Part shown: positions 52,081 to 60,479 of the stretch, in pieces
Position numbering within the stretch: the first letter of the stretch is position 1
Layout: each line of letters opens with the position of its first letter
Source of the DNA: Treponema sp.
GTDB lineage: Bacteria > Spirochaetota > Spirochaetia > Treponematales > Treponemataceae
Assembly: GCA_017548565.1 (NCBI GenBank)
Contig: JAFYZU010000005.1
Coordinates: 1-64,000 of the forward strand
Length of the DNA: 64,000 bases
Direction: 5' to 3'
Program-made: the position numbers and the translations under genes
The notes under the pieces: generated by a model
Database searches by the model: none
What the model was told of the DNA's origin: nothing
The model's input: only the letters and a program-made list of their open reading frames with translations

Positions 52081-52114
52081 ATAAAAAAGGATTTCTCTAT
52101 AACAAGAAATCCTT
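52081..52114 (-). terminator. Intrinsic terminator of the tRNA gene
   Basis: AAGGATTTCT / AGAAATCCTT, a 10-bp stem with an 8-base loop, then a short T-run on the minus strand. It begins about 10 bases after the tRNA 3' end. Confidence 0.75.
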
Positions 52115-52122
52115 AAACCTCA

Positions 52123-52195
52123 TGGGCCATCTAAGACTTGAACTTAGGACCAAAGGATTATGAGTCCTCTGCTCTAACCACTGAGCTAATGGCCC
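52123..52195 (-). tRNA. tRNA with CAT anticodon, probably tRNA-Ile2
   Basis: 73 bases fold into a full cloverleaf: acceptor GGGCCAT/ATGGCCC, D arm GCTC-AGTGGTTA-GAGC, anticodon loop CTCATAA, T arm with GTTCAAGTC, discriminator A. CCA is not encoded. The body (TTAGCTCAGTGGTTAGAGCAG, CTCATAATC, TTGGTC, GTTCAAGTC) matches E. coli tRNA-Ile2 as I remember it better than elongator Met, so C34 is probably turned to lysidine to read AUA. Elongator Met remains possible. Confidence 0.88.
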
Positions 52196-52205
52196 GAATA
52201 ATTAG

Positions 52206-52234
52206 ATACTATCATAATTTTGGGGGATTGGCAA
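52206..52234 (-). promoter_or_regulatory. tRNA promoter
   Basis: Minus strand TTGCCA (52229-52234), 17 bases, TAGTAT (52206-52211) with an extended TGA. Start expected a few bases before the mature 5' end. Confidence 0.6.
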
Positions 52235-52325
52235 TATACAACGATTCTCCAGTTTCAATAACTAACCGGCAAAATAATGTTTTTTTCTCTATGTTCTATA
52301 AATATACATCCACATTAAATTTTCC

Positions 52326-52355
52326 TTGACACTTTAACGTTTTGTGTCATAATAA
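52326..52355 (+). promoter_or_regulatory. Alcohol dehydrogenase promoter with overlapping palindrome
   Basis: TTGACA (52326-52331) and an ATAATA/TAATAA box 17-18 bases later. TGACAC (52327-52332) and GTGTCA (52344-52349) are inverted around a central AACGTT, so an operator could cover the whole promoter. Confidence 0.5.
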
Positions 52356-52384
52356 AATATATAGTTTCTATTCAAAGGTGTCTT

Positions 52385-53578
52385 ATGAACTGTTTTAAAA
52401 AAATATACTGTAGAATTTTCCAGGGATGCTTTCATCTTGCCATCCCTGTTCTTCCTTACAGAGATCCAAAAATCCTTGATTCAATTGACAAATTACCGGA
52501 AGAATTCAGTAAACGAGGTATTAAAAAAGTTCTTCTCGTTACAGATTCCGTAATCAGAGCCCTCACAGGACAATTAGAAAAGCTTTTACCACAGAACGGG
52601 ATTGAATGCATCGTTTACGATAAAACAAACCCGAATCCGACTGTATCAAATATTGAAGAAGCGCTTTCTCTTTATATCAACGAAAAATGTGAAGCGTTAA
52701 TCGGTTTCGGCGGAGGTTCATCCATTGATTGTGCAAAAGCAGTTGGTGCTCGTGCTGCTTGTCCGCGTAAATCCCTTGAAAAAATGAAAGGTATCTTAAA
52801 AATACACAGACGGATTCCTCTTCTTGCCGCCATCCCGACTACAGCCGGTACAGGTAGTGAAACCACAGTTACTACTGTAATTACTGATGATAAAACCCAT
52901 TATAAATATCCGATAAGTGATTTTCCTCTTATTCCAAAAATTGCAGTCCTGGATCCAAAGGTTACCTTTACTCTTCCACCACATCTTACTGCTTCTACAG
53001 GAATGGATGCCCTCACTCATGCTGTAGAAGCGTTTATCGGTGGTTCAACTGTAAAAAAATCAAGAGATTATGCTATCCGTGCAACACAACTTATTTTTGA
53101 AAACATTGAAAAGGCATATAAAAACGGAACAGATGAAACAGCAAGACGAAACATGCTCATTGCATCTAATCTTGCAGGAGGGGCTTTTTCACGTTCATAT
53201 GTCGGGTATGTTCATGCTGTTGCACATTCGCTTGGAGGAGCCTATAACATTCCGCATGGTCTTGCAAACACAGTTCTTCTTCCAGTTGTTCTTAAACGAT
53301 ATGACAGTAAAATCTGGAAAAAGCTTAAAATTCTAGCCGTTGCAGGAGGAATTGCAGATAAAACTGATTCAACTGAAGCTGCAGCAAAAAAATTTATTGA
53401 TGAAATCTGCAGATTAAATAAAGCAATGCAAATTCCAGAAACGCTTAAAGGAATTAAAAAAGAAGATATTCCTGAACTTGCAAAACGAGCAGATAAGGAA
53501 GCAAATCCTATTTATCCTGTTCCTGTTCTCTGGAATGCAAAAGAGCTTGAACAGTTTTACTATGATGTTATGGAATAA
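52385..53578 (+). CDS. Iron-containing alcohol dehydrogenase
   Basis: 397 residues. CEALIGFGGGSSIDCAKAVGA binds the nucleotide. The metal ligands lie in GMDALTHAVEAF and YVGYVHAVAHSLGGAYNIPHGLANTVLLP. The group III Fe-ADH family interconverts alcohols and aldehydes with NAD(P)H. AAAGGTG precedes the ATG. The aldehyde dehydrogenase gene follows 26 bases later, so the pair probably handles an alcohol/aldehyde couple. Confidence 0.93.
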   Translation: MNCFKKIYCRIFQGCFHLAIPVLPYRDPKILDSIDKLPEEFSKRGIKKVLLVTDSVIRALTGQLEKLLPQNGIECIVYDKTNPNPTVSNIEEALSLYINEKCEALIGFGGGSSIDCAKAVGARAACPRKSLEKMKGILKIHRRIPLLAAIPTTAGTGSETTVTTVITDDKTHYKYPISDFPLIPKIAVLDPKVTFTLPPHLTASTGMDALTHAVEAFIGGSTVKKSRDYAIRATQLIFENIEKAYKNGTDETARRNMLIASNLAGGAFSRSYVGYVHAVAHSLGGAYNIPHGLANTVLLPVVLKRYDSKIWKKLKILAVAGGIADKTDSTEAAAKKFIDEICRLNKAMQIPETLKGIKKEDIPELAKRADKEANPIYPVPVLWNAKELEQFYYDVME

Positions 53579-53604
53579 TCTATAAATAATTATAAGGATG
53601 ATAT

Positions 53605-54984
53605 ATGATACAAGCAGAAATTCAATCTATCTTAAAAAAACAAAAGTCTTTTTTTAACACCAGCGAAACTCTTAACGTAAAAACAAGAATTGCCGCTTTA
53701 AAAAGGCTTTACTCCTATATTACAAATCATCAAAAAGAAATAACAGATGCTCTGACTGCAGATCTCGGTAAATGTGCACTTGAAGGTTTCATGTGTGAAG
53801 CAGGACTTGTTCTTGGTGAAATTTCTTACATGCTCAAAAATATCCGTCGTTTTTCCCGTGATGAAAAGAAACATACATGCATAACGAATTTTTCCGCAAA
53901 AACCTTTGTAAAAAAATCCCCTTATGGTTCTGTTCTCATTATGAGTCCCTGGAACTATCCGTTTTTACTTACGATGGATCCTGTTGTAGACGCAATAGCA
54001 GCCGGAAATACAATCGTAGTAAAACCAAGTGCTTATTCTGAAAATACAAGCCGAATAATTTCCAACATGATAAATGAATGCTTCAATCCTGAATATGTTG
54101 CTGTTGTTACAGGGGGACGTGCAGAAAATCAATGCCTTCTTGAACAGAAATTCGATTACATCTTCTTTACAGGAAGTCAAACAGTAGGAAAAGAAGTATT
54201 AAAGAAAGCAGCAGAAAACCTGATCCCTGTAACTCTTGAGCTTGGAGGAAAATCGCCTTGTATTGTCGATAAAACAGCCGACATAAAGCTTACGGCAAAA
54301 AGAATTACCTGGGGAAAATATTTAAACTGTGGACAAACCTGTGTTGCTCCTGATTATATTTTATGTCATGAATCGGTAAAGAATGCGCTTATTTCTGAAC
54401 TTAAAAAACAGATTACACTTCAATTCGGAAAAGATCCTCTGAATAATCCTTCTTATGGAAAAATCATCAACAAAAAACATTTTGACCGTCTGAATTCTCT
54501 TTTCGACAGTTCTAAAATTATCCATGGAGGAAAATCAAATCCTCAGACACTAAAAATTGAACCTTCGATAATGGACAATGTTACCTGGAAGGATGCCGTA
54601 ATGGGACAGGAAATATTTGGTCCTATACTCCCGATTCTTACATATAAAACTGATCAAGAAATAATCAGTACAGTTAACGAAAGACCAAAACCTCTTGCAC
54701 TCTATCTTTTTTCAAGTAACAAAAAGCTTCAGAAAAAAGTTCTCAACGAATGCTCTTTCGGCGGAGGATGCATAAATGATACGATTGTACATCTTGCAAC
54801 GAATAACATGGGCTTTGGAGGAGTCGGAGAAAGTGGTATGGGTGCATATCATGGAAAAACCGGCTTCGAAACCTTCAGTCACCGCAAAAGCATTGTAGAT
54901 AAAAAAACATGGATAGATGTAAACATGCGGTATCAGCCGTTTACAGGTTTTAAAGAAAAGCTTTTAAGAATGTTCCTGAAATAA
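53605..54984 (+). CDS. Aldehyde dehydrogenase (ALDH3-like)
   Basis: 459 residues. PYGSVLIMSPWNYPF, VTLELGGKSPCIVD (catalytic Glu) and KYLNCGQTCVAPDYIL (nucleophile Cys) are in order, and GGVGESGMGAYHGKTGFETFSH closes the domain. The short length and hydrophobic C-terminus resemble the class 3 fatty-aldehyde/coniferyl-aldehyde group. It oxidises an aldehyde to the acid with NAD(P). AAGGATG lies upstream. Operon partner of the alcohol dehydrogenase. Confidence 0.92.
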   Translation: MIQAEIQSILKKQKSFFNTSETLNVKTRIAALKRLYSYITNHQKEITDALTADLGKCALEGFMCEAGLVLGEISYMLKNIRRFSRDEKKHTCITNFSAKTFVKKSPYGSVLIMSPWNYPFLLTMDPVVDAIAAGNTIVVKPSAYSENTSRIISNMINECFNPEYVAVVTGGRAENQCLLEQKFDYIFFTGSQTVGKEVLKKAAENLIPVTLELGGKSPCIVDKTADIKLTAKRITWGKYLNCGQTCVAPDYILCHESVKNALISELKKQITLQFGKDPLNNPSYGKIINKKHFDRLNSLFDSSKIIHGGKSNPQTLKIEPSIMDNVTWKDAVMGQEIFGPILPILTYKTDQEIISTVNERPKPLALYLFSSNKKLQKKVLNECSFGGGCINDTIVHLATNNMGFGGVGESGMGAYHGKTGFETFSHRKSIVDKKTWIDVNMRYQPFTGFKEKLLRMFLK

Positions 54985-54999
54985 AGAATTTTTCCCGGA

Positions 55000-56454
55000 T
55001 TACTTTCCGACGCAGAAATTTTCAAATATTGTACCAAGAACATCGTCGGGAGTAATGTCACCGGTTACTTCTGAAAGAGAATCAAGGGCATCTTCAAGAT
55101 CCTGGACTACTGCATCAAGTGTATAATTATCATCGGCGCTTATAAGGGCATGCTTCGTACATTCAAGCGCTTCGGCTACGGCTTCTTTCTGTCGCTGAGA
55201 ACCAAGCCCTGCCTGCTGTCGTTCGGTAGCAATGCCTCGTGTAAGGATACTTGTAATCTGATCGTATAAAGAGGATAATCCTTCGCCTGTTTTCGCTGAA
55301 ATTCTGCATACAGGAGGTTGGCGTCTCAATTCCCGCAATAACATCTTTTTTTTGTCATTCTCTGATTTAATCAGGGAATCTTTATCACATTTGTTCATGA
55401 CTACAATCAACGGTTCACGACAATTATCTATAAAATCTTTATCTTCCGGAGTTAAAGGAAGGGTTGAATCTACAAGATATAATACCACATCGGCATCATT
55501 CGCAAGATTTTTACTCAGTTCAACACCCTGCGCTTCAATCTTATCCTCTGTCTGACGAAGACCAGCAGTATCAAACAGTCTTACAGGAATTCCGTTAATG
55601 CTTGCCCAGCTTTCAAGCCAATCCCTCGTAGTACCTTCAATGTCACTTACTATGGCACGTTCTTCCTTTAACATTGAATTAAACAACGATGATTTTCCGG
55701 CATTTGTTTTTCCTGCAAGAACAACCCTTGCACCGTCCTGATAAAGCTTTTCGCCTTTCCATGAATCGACAAGTGACTGCAATCTTTTTATGGCTGTCTC
55801 AATATCTTTACGATCAAAGGTATCGGCAATTGTCTCTTCATCCTCAGGATATTCAATCTCTACTTCAATTGCGGCGAGAGTATTTATTATAAGTGTTTTA
55901 ATGGAATCAATTTCTTCAAATAAAGAACCGGCAAGACGCCCCGCAGCATGAGAACGTGAAACATCAGTATGACTTTCAATAATTTCACGTACAGCTTCTG
56001 CTTTTGTTAGATCTGTTTTTCCGTTTATATAGGCACGGAAGGTATATTCTCCACGATTTGCCTGACGGAATCCGTTTTTCAACAAGAGATTATGAATGGC
56101 AGTAACAACAGATACACCACCATGACAGAAAATCTCTACCATATCTTCACCGGTAAAAGATTTAGGTACACGATAAACTGCAAGCATTACTTCATCAATC
56201 TTTTGTGTAGATCCCCGGATCAAGTCCGAGGATGACTTATCTATAATCAAATCAATGGGTGACTTATCTATAATCCAGCCGTAAACGAGTGTATTACCCG
56301 CTGCCTTTAACAAAGCTTCCGGTCGTGAAAAAACCTTACTTACAAGCTCAATACAACCTTTGCCTGAAACACGGACAATCCCCAGAGCTGCAGGAGCAAG
56401 TGCCGTTGCAATTGAGGAAATTGGTTCTTCAGGTGTATACTGATCCGGTTTCAT
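55000..56454 (-). CDS. mnmE: tRNA modification GTPase MnmE
   Basis: 484 residues. The N-terminal formyl-THF-binding domain (SIATALAPAALGIVRVSG; PKSFTGEDMVEIFCHGG) is followed by helices and an inserted G domain: GKTNAGKSSLFNSM (P-loop), DTAGLR, NKCD. The C-terminal FCVGK holds the conserved Cys. With MnmG it places cnm5/cmnm5 groups on U34 of tRNAs. Residues 63-80 are an extra tandem nonapeptide, DKSPIDLII then DKSSSDLIR, absent from the usual family sequence between YGWI and KIDEV. Start ATG directly follows the upstream gene's stop. Confidence 0.95.
   Translation of the reverse strand: MKPDQYTPEEPISSIATALAPAALGIVRVSGKGCIELVSKVFSRPEALLKAAGNTLVYGWIIDKSPIDLIIDKSSSDLIRGSTQKIDEVMLAVYRVPKSFTGEDMVEIFCHGGVSVVTAIHNLLLKNGFRQANRGEYTFRAYINGKTDLTKAEAVREIIESHTDVSRSHAAGRLAGSLFEEIDSIKTLIINTLAAIEVEIEYPEDEETIADTFDRKDIETAIKRLQSLVDSWKGEKLYQDGARVVLAGKTNAGKSSLFNSMLKEERAIVSDIEGTTRDWLESWASINGIPVRLFDTAGLRQTEDKIEAQGVELSKNLANDADVVLYLVDSTLPLTPEDKDFIDNCREPLIVVMNKCDKDSLIKSENDKKKMLLRELRRQPPVCRISAKTGEGLSSLYDQITSILTRGIATERQQAGLGSQRQKEAVAEALECTKHALISADDNYTLDAVVQDLEDALDSLSEVTGDITPDDVLGTIFENFCVGK
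56210..56275. repeat. In-frame palindromic/tandem 27-bp insertion inside mnmE
   Basis: TGACTTATCTATAATC recurs at 56233-56248 and 56260-56275, a 27-base period that encodes the D-K-S-x-x-D-L-I-x nonapeptide twice. The 56210-56236 part is a palindrome (ATCC-C-CGGA ... TCCG-A-GGAT). Confidence 0.75.
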
Positions 56455-56455
56455 A

Positions 56456-58804
56456 TTATTTTATGTTCAAGGCCGGAAGCAGAAGAAATGGGACATATTC
56501 TTTTTTCTGTTCATCCTTCTGATTCTGATTATTTATGCTGTCAAGAATTGAAAGATCTGTAGATGCAGACTTAGATGTTGTTCTCTTTCTTGTTCCGATT
56601 GCAGGAATTCTGTCGCTGAACTTTGATTCTGGTGCTTTTCCTGTATATGCTTCTTTATCTCCCACATCCTTCGGTGTAACATCATAATTTCCTGAATTAT
56701 TCCAGCACATGTATCCGCGGTTCACAGAATCACGGGTACCGAAAAACTCTTTCTTAATATAATCAGAATTATAATATGTTCTGTCATAGCTTACATTCAG
56801 ATAAAAACACTGAACCCATGGACGGATAATCGCACGGTTACGGCATAACACAGTATTTCTGAAGGTTCCGTAATAATAAATCCTATATGAACGCTCCGGC
56901 CATGGATCGTAGTTCAAGAAGCTCTGTTCAAAATGACTAGGATAGAACATCGGTCCGATAACATCACAATATTCGGCAAGCATTTCTGAATCCTGCCCTG
57001 TTCTGGCGCCGCTTCTGTACCAGCCGTTTGCACCATAAATATCAATTCCTATTGGAGCATCTATATTTGCACGGGCATAAGATAAGAAAGAAATTAATGC
57101 GGCTTCCTTATCCATTCCCTGATTACGCCATCTGTATTTTGCATTTCCAAGATTTTTTCCGTCTGTCGGGAAACGTATATAATCAAACTGAATTTCATCA
57201 AATCCAAGTGCGATCAGATCCTGGGCAACTGTTACTGTATATTCCCATACCTCTTCTGAATATGGATCAACCCAGTATTCATCATAATAATTTGCTTTTG
57301 AACCTGTTACTTCACCTTTATCGTTAGTTATTTTTTCATAGCTCTTTACACCAATCCACGGTTTGTTTGTTGAGGCATCCCATACTGCATATTTTCCGCC
57401 GGCATATTGAGAAAGCACTTTATCTTTAAAAGTAACGATTCGCGCTACAAGATAAATATTATTCTTTTTAAATTCAGACACAAAATGCTCTACATCGATT
57501 TTATAAGACGACATTTTTCCTTTTTCGAGCAGCAAAGGATTTTTAGTATTATAACGCAGATATCCGTAATCATCTTTCATATCAATGACTATACTGTTCA
57601 TGTTACGGTCTTTAACAAGCTTTATGTATTTATCAATTCCAGCCTGATTCCTGCACTGATAAGCCGATGCATAAATGCTTTTTTTATCGAGAGCTTTCTG
57701 TGCATAAGGTGTATTTATTGTTCCCGGATAAAGAGTCCATAATTCATTTAAGACTATACTCTGATCAAAACCGCTCTTTTTCTTCGGAATATAAGCAGTA
57801 TTTACCATTCCTGACACATTCGAAAATGCTTTTTCCCATTCTGCGAGCATCTTTGGTTTACCCGGACTCTGTTTTGTATTTACATCAATTGCCCCAAAGC
57901 CTTCAAGCTGAGTATAAAGAAGAACATTACCTATCATTGTAAGTCCGTCAATCGCATTTACAGGATCACTTCCCTGATAAATACATTCTGCACGTTTATT
58001 AGTCCAGTCAAATTTATAAATTCGGGGAACATAACTCTGTGAAATGTAAAGATCTGTCGTATCTGTAAGGTTACCTTCCGCATCATATACAGGAACAGGT
58101 AAAATATCACTTATTTCATCAGGATCCTTGAGCGACGGCATAATGAACAATCCGCCAGAAACCTGACGCCATGTTTTATTCTGTCTGTTCGGAAACATAT
58201 AGGCAAGACCTTTAATCGGATGTGACATGAAAATTACTGTTTCCCCTTCGATTGTCGTTACTGCTACTGCTTTTACTCCGACAGTTGTACTTGAAGAACC
58301 GACACTTATCCATTTCTGTCCCTTATCTGAACTGAAATAAACTGCATCCTTCGTAGCAGTTACAATCTCATTATTATTCAGTGGATTAACACAAAAATCC
58401 TTTAAAGATTGAATCTGTTTTTCAAGAGTAATGTCTTTTCCGTTATATTTCTTGATTGTTAAAAAAGGAAGTCCCTGATCTCGTTCAGTAAAAATCTTTA
58501 AATCTTCAGTATAAAAAATGCCTCTAGTAGAACGGATAAACCATGCAGTAGATTTTTCGTCACCTGCTTTAACGGGAATAATCTGATCTACACGAGCTTC
58601 ATTCCATAAAGGAACTACAAATCCATTTGAATTGATTTTATAAAGGCCTGTATCTGAGCCAACCAGAAAAACATCTGAATCCAAGACTTTTTCATTTGAA
58701 TTAGAGTTTGTATTTTTTGCCGGAAGCTGATATAAAGGTTTTATTTCCTGTGCAGTTACCGGTGCCACAAATAATAATGATAAAAAAATGAGTAGTATAG
58801 CCAT
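56456..58804 (-). CDS. Exported DUF4015-type putative glycoside hydrolase with beta-propeller-like N-terminus
   Basis: 782 residues with a signal peptide (MAILLIFLSLLFVAPVTAQ). The N-terminal about 340 residues contain propeller-type units (AVYFSSDKGQKWISVG, VFLVGSDTGLYKINSNG). The second half has YASAYQCRNQAGIDKYIKLV, NSIVIDMKDDYGYLRYNT, YLVARIVTFKD, FDEIQFDYIRFPTDG and DIYGANGWYRSGARTGQD, which is the DUF4015 TIM-barrel signature. Predicted envelope glycan-active protein; substrate unknown. A Ser/Lys-rich tail follows. Between the HD-GYP-like gene and mnmE on one strand. Confidence 0.85.
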   Translation of the reverse strand: MAILLIFLSLLFVAPVTAQEIKPLYQLPAKNTNSNSNEKVLDSDVFLVGSDTGLYKINSNGFVVPLWNEARVDQIIPVKAGDEKSTAWFIRSTRGIFYTEDLKIFTERDQGLPFLTIKKYNGKDITLEKQIQSLKDFCVNPLNNNEIVTATKDAVYFSSDKGQKWISVGSSSTTVGVKAVAVTTIEGETVIFMSHPIKGLAYMFPNRQNKTWRQVSGGLFIMPSLKDPDEISDILPVPVYDAEGNLTDTTDLYISQSYVPRIYKFDWTNKRAECIYQGSDPVNAIDGLTMIGNVLLYTQLEGFGAIDVNTKQSPGKPKMLAEWEKAFSNVSGMVNTAYIPKKKSGFDQSIVLNELWTLYPGTINTPYAQKALDKKSIYASAYQCRNQAGIDKYIKLVKDRNMNSIVIDMKDDYGYLRYNTKNPLLLEKGKMSSYKIDVEHFVSEFKKNNIYLVARIVTFKDKVLSQYAGGKYAVWDASTNKPWIGVKSYEKITNDKGEVTGSKANYYDEYWVDPYSEEVWEYTVTVAQDLIALGFDEIQFDYIRFPTDGKNLGNAKYRWRNQGMDKEAALISFLSYARANIDAPIGIDIYGANGWYRSGARTGQDSEMLAEYCDVIGPMFYPSHFEQSFLNYDPWPERSYRIYYYGTFRNTVLCRNRAIIRPWVQCFYLNVSYDRTYYNSDYIKKEFFGTRDSVNRGYMCWNNSGNYDVTPKDVGDKEAYTGKAPESKFSDRIPAIGTRKRTTSKSASTDLSILDSINNQNQKDEQKKEYVPFLLLPALNIK

Positions 58805-58842
58805 AGTTTAATTATCGGTAAAAAAAAAGATTCTGTTTAGGA

Positions 58843-60099
58843 TTATAAGATAAAATCTAAGGCTGCTACAACCTCTTCATCGTAAATTCCGCTCTTTTCT
58901 TTCATCATTGCAATGGCAGTTTCCTTATCAATTGCCTGCCTGTAATTTCTCCGGCTCGAGAGCGACACATATGTTTCTGCAACACGGATTAATCGTGCTA
59001 TCTGAGGAATTTTCTGTCCTTTAAGTCCCTTTGGATATCCTGAACCATCCATATTTTCGTGATGTTTTGTAGCCGCATCATAAAAAACCGACCAGTATTT
59101 TTTCGGAACAAATTCAAGATATTTATCTGCAAGCATAACATGATTCTTTAACGCTTCCTTCTGATCCTTCGTTAAATTTTCAGAAACAAGAAGCTGAGGA
59201 TCCATCCCCAGGAAACCTGCATCATATATCATCGAAGCACAGAAATTAAGCATTGCCATTCCCTTTGGAAGTCCAAGCTGAATCGAAAGCTTATATACAA
59301 ATTCACTTACATTTTTAGAATTATTTTTTCGTTGTGAAATTTCATCTATTTTTGAACCTATTTCTTCGCATTTAATTGCAAGCTGCTGAAGCTCCTGTGT
59401 ATCTTCTTCAGAAAATTCAACATCCGGTAGTGCTTTAGATGCATCCCATGAAGCTGCACCGGCGAGTCTCAACGAAGGATTCCCTCCATACAACTCTGTC
59501 ATACCGCCGATCATAAGTCTGTTTGTCTGCGTCTGATTGGCAGCAAGCATTTTTACCGCATTAATATATTCCCTCTGCTGTCTTGAAGATAACCTGAATC
59601 CTTTATAAATAATGAATATTGCGGCTAGAACAATCAATAAAATTATACCCGTAAGAATTATAACGCTTACAAAAAGATAATTTATTGCATTTTTTTCTTT
59701 CTTTACTTCTTTTTTTTCCAGCTGCTCTAAAAATGCCTGCGTATTCGTATCTGCAATAAAAGGATATTTTTTAAGATTAAGCTGAATCTCAATGAATTCT
59801 TTCTCATCATATTTTTTAGAAAGCTGCTCAAGCTTCTGATTGTAAACAAGACGTGAAATAGTTATTACATTCAACGCCTTTTCCGGTTCCTTACAAAGCG
59901 AAAGAGCATTATTTGCTTTTTTATATGCGTTCTGTATATCGCCTTCTTCGAGGGCATCGTTTGCGGCTAAAAGATATTTAGTTACAAGCGCACTTACATC
60001 CCTTTTTGCTTCGCCTTCATTTTCCTGAGAATAACTGAAATCTGACACCGCCGTAAAAACAAATAACAGCAGTAAAAATCTAATAACTGTACGTTTCAT
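58843..60099 (-). CDS. Membrane-anchored HD-GYP-like protein with degenerate HD site
   Basis: 418 residues: signal peptide (to about 24), a helical periplasmic part with TPR-like pairs, a membrane helix (about 141-165), and a cytoplasmic domain. HHENMDGSGYPKGLKGQKIPQIARLIRVAETY (346-377) is the HD-GYP motif. The expected HD pair is MIYDAGFLGM (Tyr292-Asp293), so the first metal His is lost and the usual following Lys is Phe. It may bind cyclic di-GMP or a partner without hydrolysing it. Its ATG overlaps the upstream gene by 20 bases. Confidence 0.82.
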   Translation of the reverse strand: MKRTVIRFLLLLFVFTAVSDFSYSQENEGEAKRDVSALVTKYLLAANDALEEGDIQNAYKKANNALSLCKEPEKALNVITISRLVYNQKLEQLSKKYDEKEFIEIQLNLKKYPFIADTNTQAFLEQLEKKEVKKEKNAINYLFVSVIILTGIILLIVLAAIFIIYKGFRLSSRQQREYINAVKMLAANQTQTNRLMIGGMTELYGGNPSLRLAGAASWDASKALPDVEFSEEDTQELQQLAIKCEEIGSKIDEISQRKNNSKNVSEFVYKLSIQLGLPKGMAMLNFCASMIYDAGFLGMDPQLLVSENLTKDQKEALKNHVMLADKYLEFVPKKYWSVFYDAATKHHENMDGSGYPKGLKGQKIPQIARLIRVAETYVSLSSRRNYRQAIDKETAIAMMKEKSGIYDEEVVAALDFIL

Positions 60100-60439
60100 T
60101 TGAAATAGCTATATACAAAACAAAGGCTTCATCATCATCGTAATTCGCTTCTATGTTTGAATCCAGTACGATATATGTAGCCCTCAAGGCAAAATCATAT
60201 TGTGCTTCAATAATCTGCCTTCTGATTAATTTAACGACATAGTTTTCAATCTGCTGGTACTTAGGATTTTTGATGTTTTCTGCCATAAGCTTTGATAAAG
60301 CCTCTTCAGATTTATTTTCAAAAATTACATCTATAACTTCGCAGATTGTATCCAGATTTTCATACGAAAAAAGAGGATTTATGCATAGGCACAAAACAAT
60401 CGAAAGCAAAAATCCTTTAATTTTTTTTGTGCCGGACAT
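60080..60439 (-). CDS. Small exported helical protein of unknown function
   Basis: 119 residues with a hydrophobic N-terminus (IKGFLLSIVLCLCINPLFS, a signal peptide). The rest is helical and acidic (LDTICEVIDVIFENKSEEALSKLMAENIKN). AGAGGA precedes the ATG. It overlaps the HD-GYP-like gene by 20 bases, which suggests tight coupling and perhaps an interaction with the periplasmic part of that protein. No family recognised. Confidence 0.72.
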   Translation of the reverse strand: MSGTKKIKGFLLSIVLCLCINPLFSYENLDTICEVIDVIFENKSEEALSKLMAENIKNPKYQQIENYVVKLIRRQIIEAQYDFALRATYIVLDSNIEANYDDDEAFVLYIAISNETYSY

Positions 60440-60479
60440 AAATCCTCTTTACCTGTATAAATCTATACTCGTTTATCTG

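Noticed and set aside
52123-52195. Calling the tRNA elongator Met
   Set aside because: The anticodon is CAT, but the body resembles Ile2 more closely; Met is kept only as the alternative.
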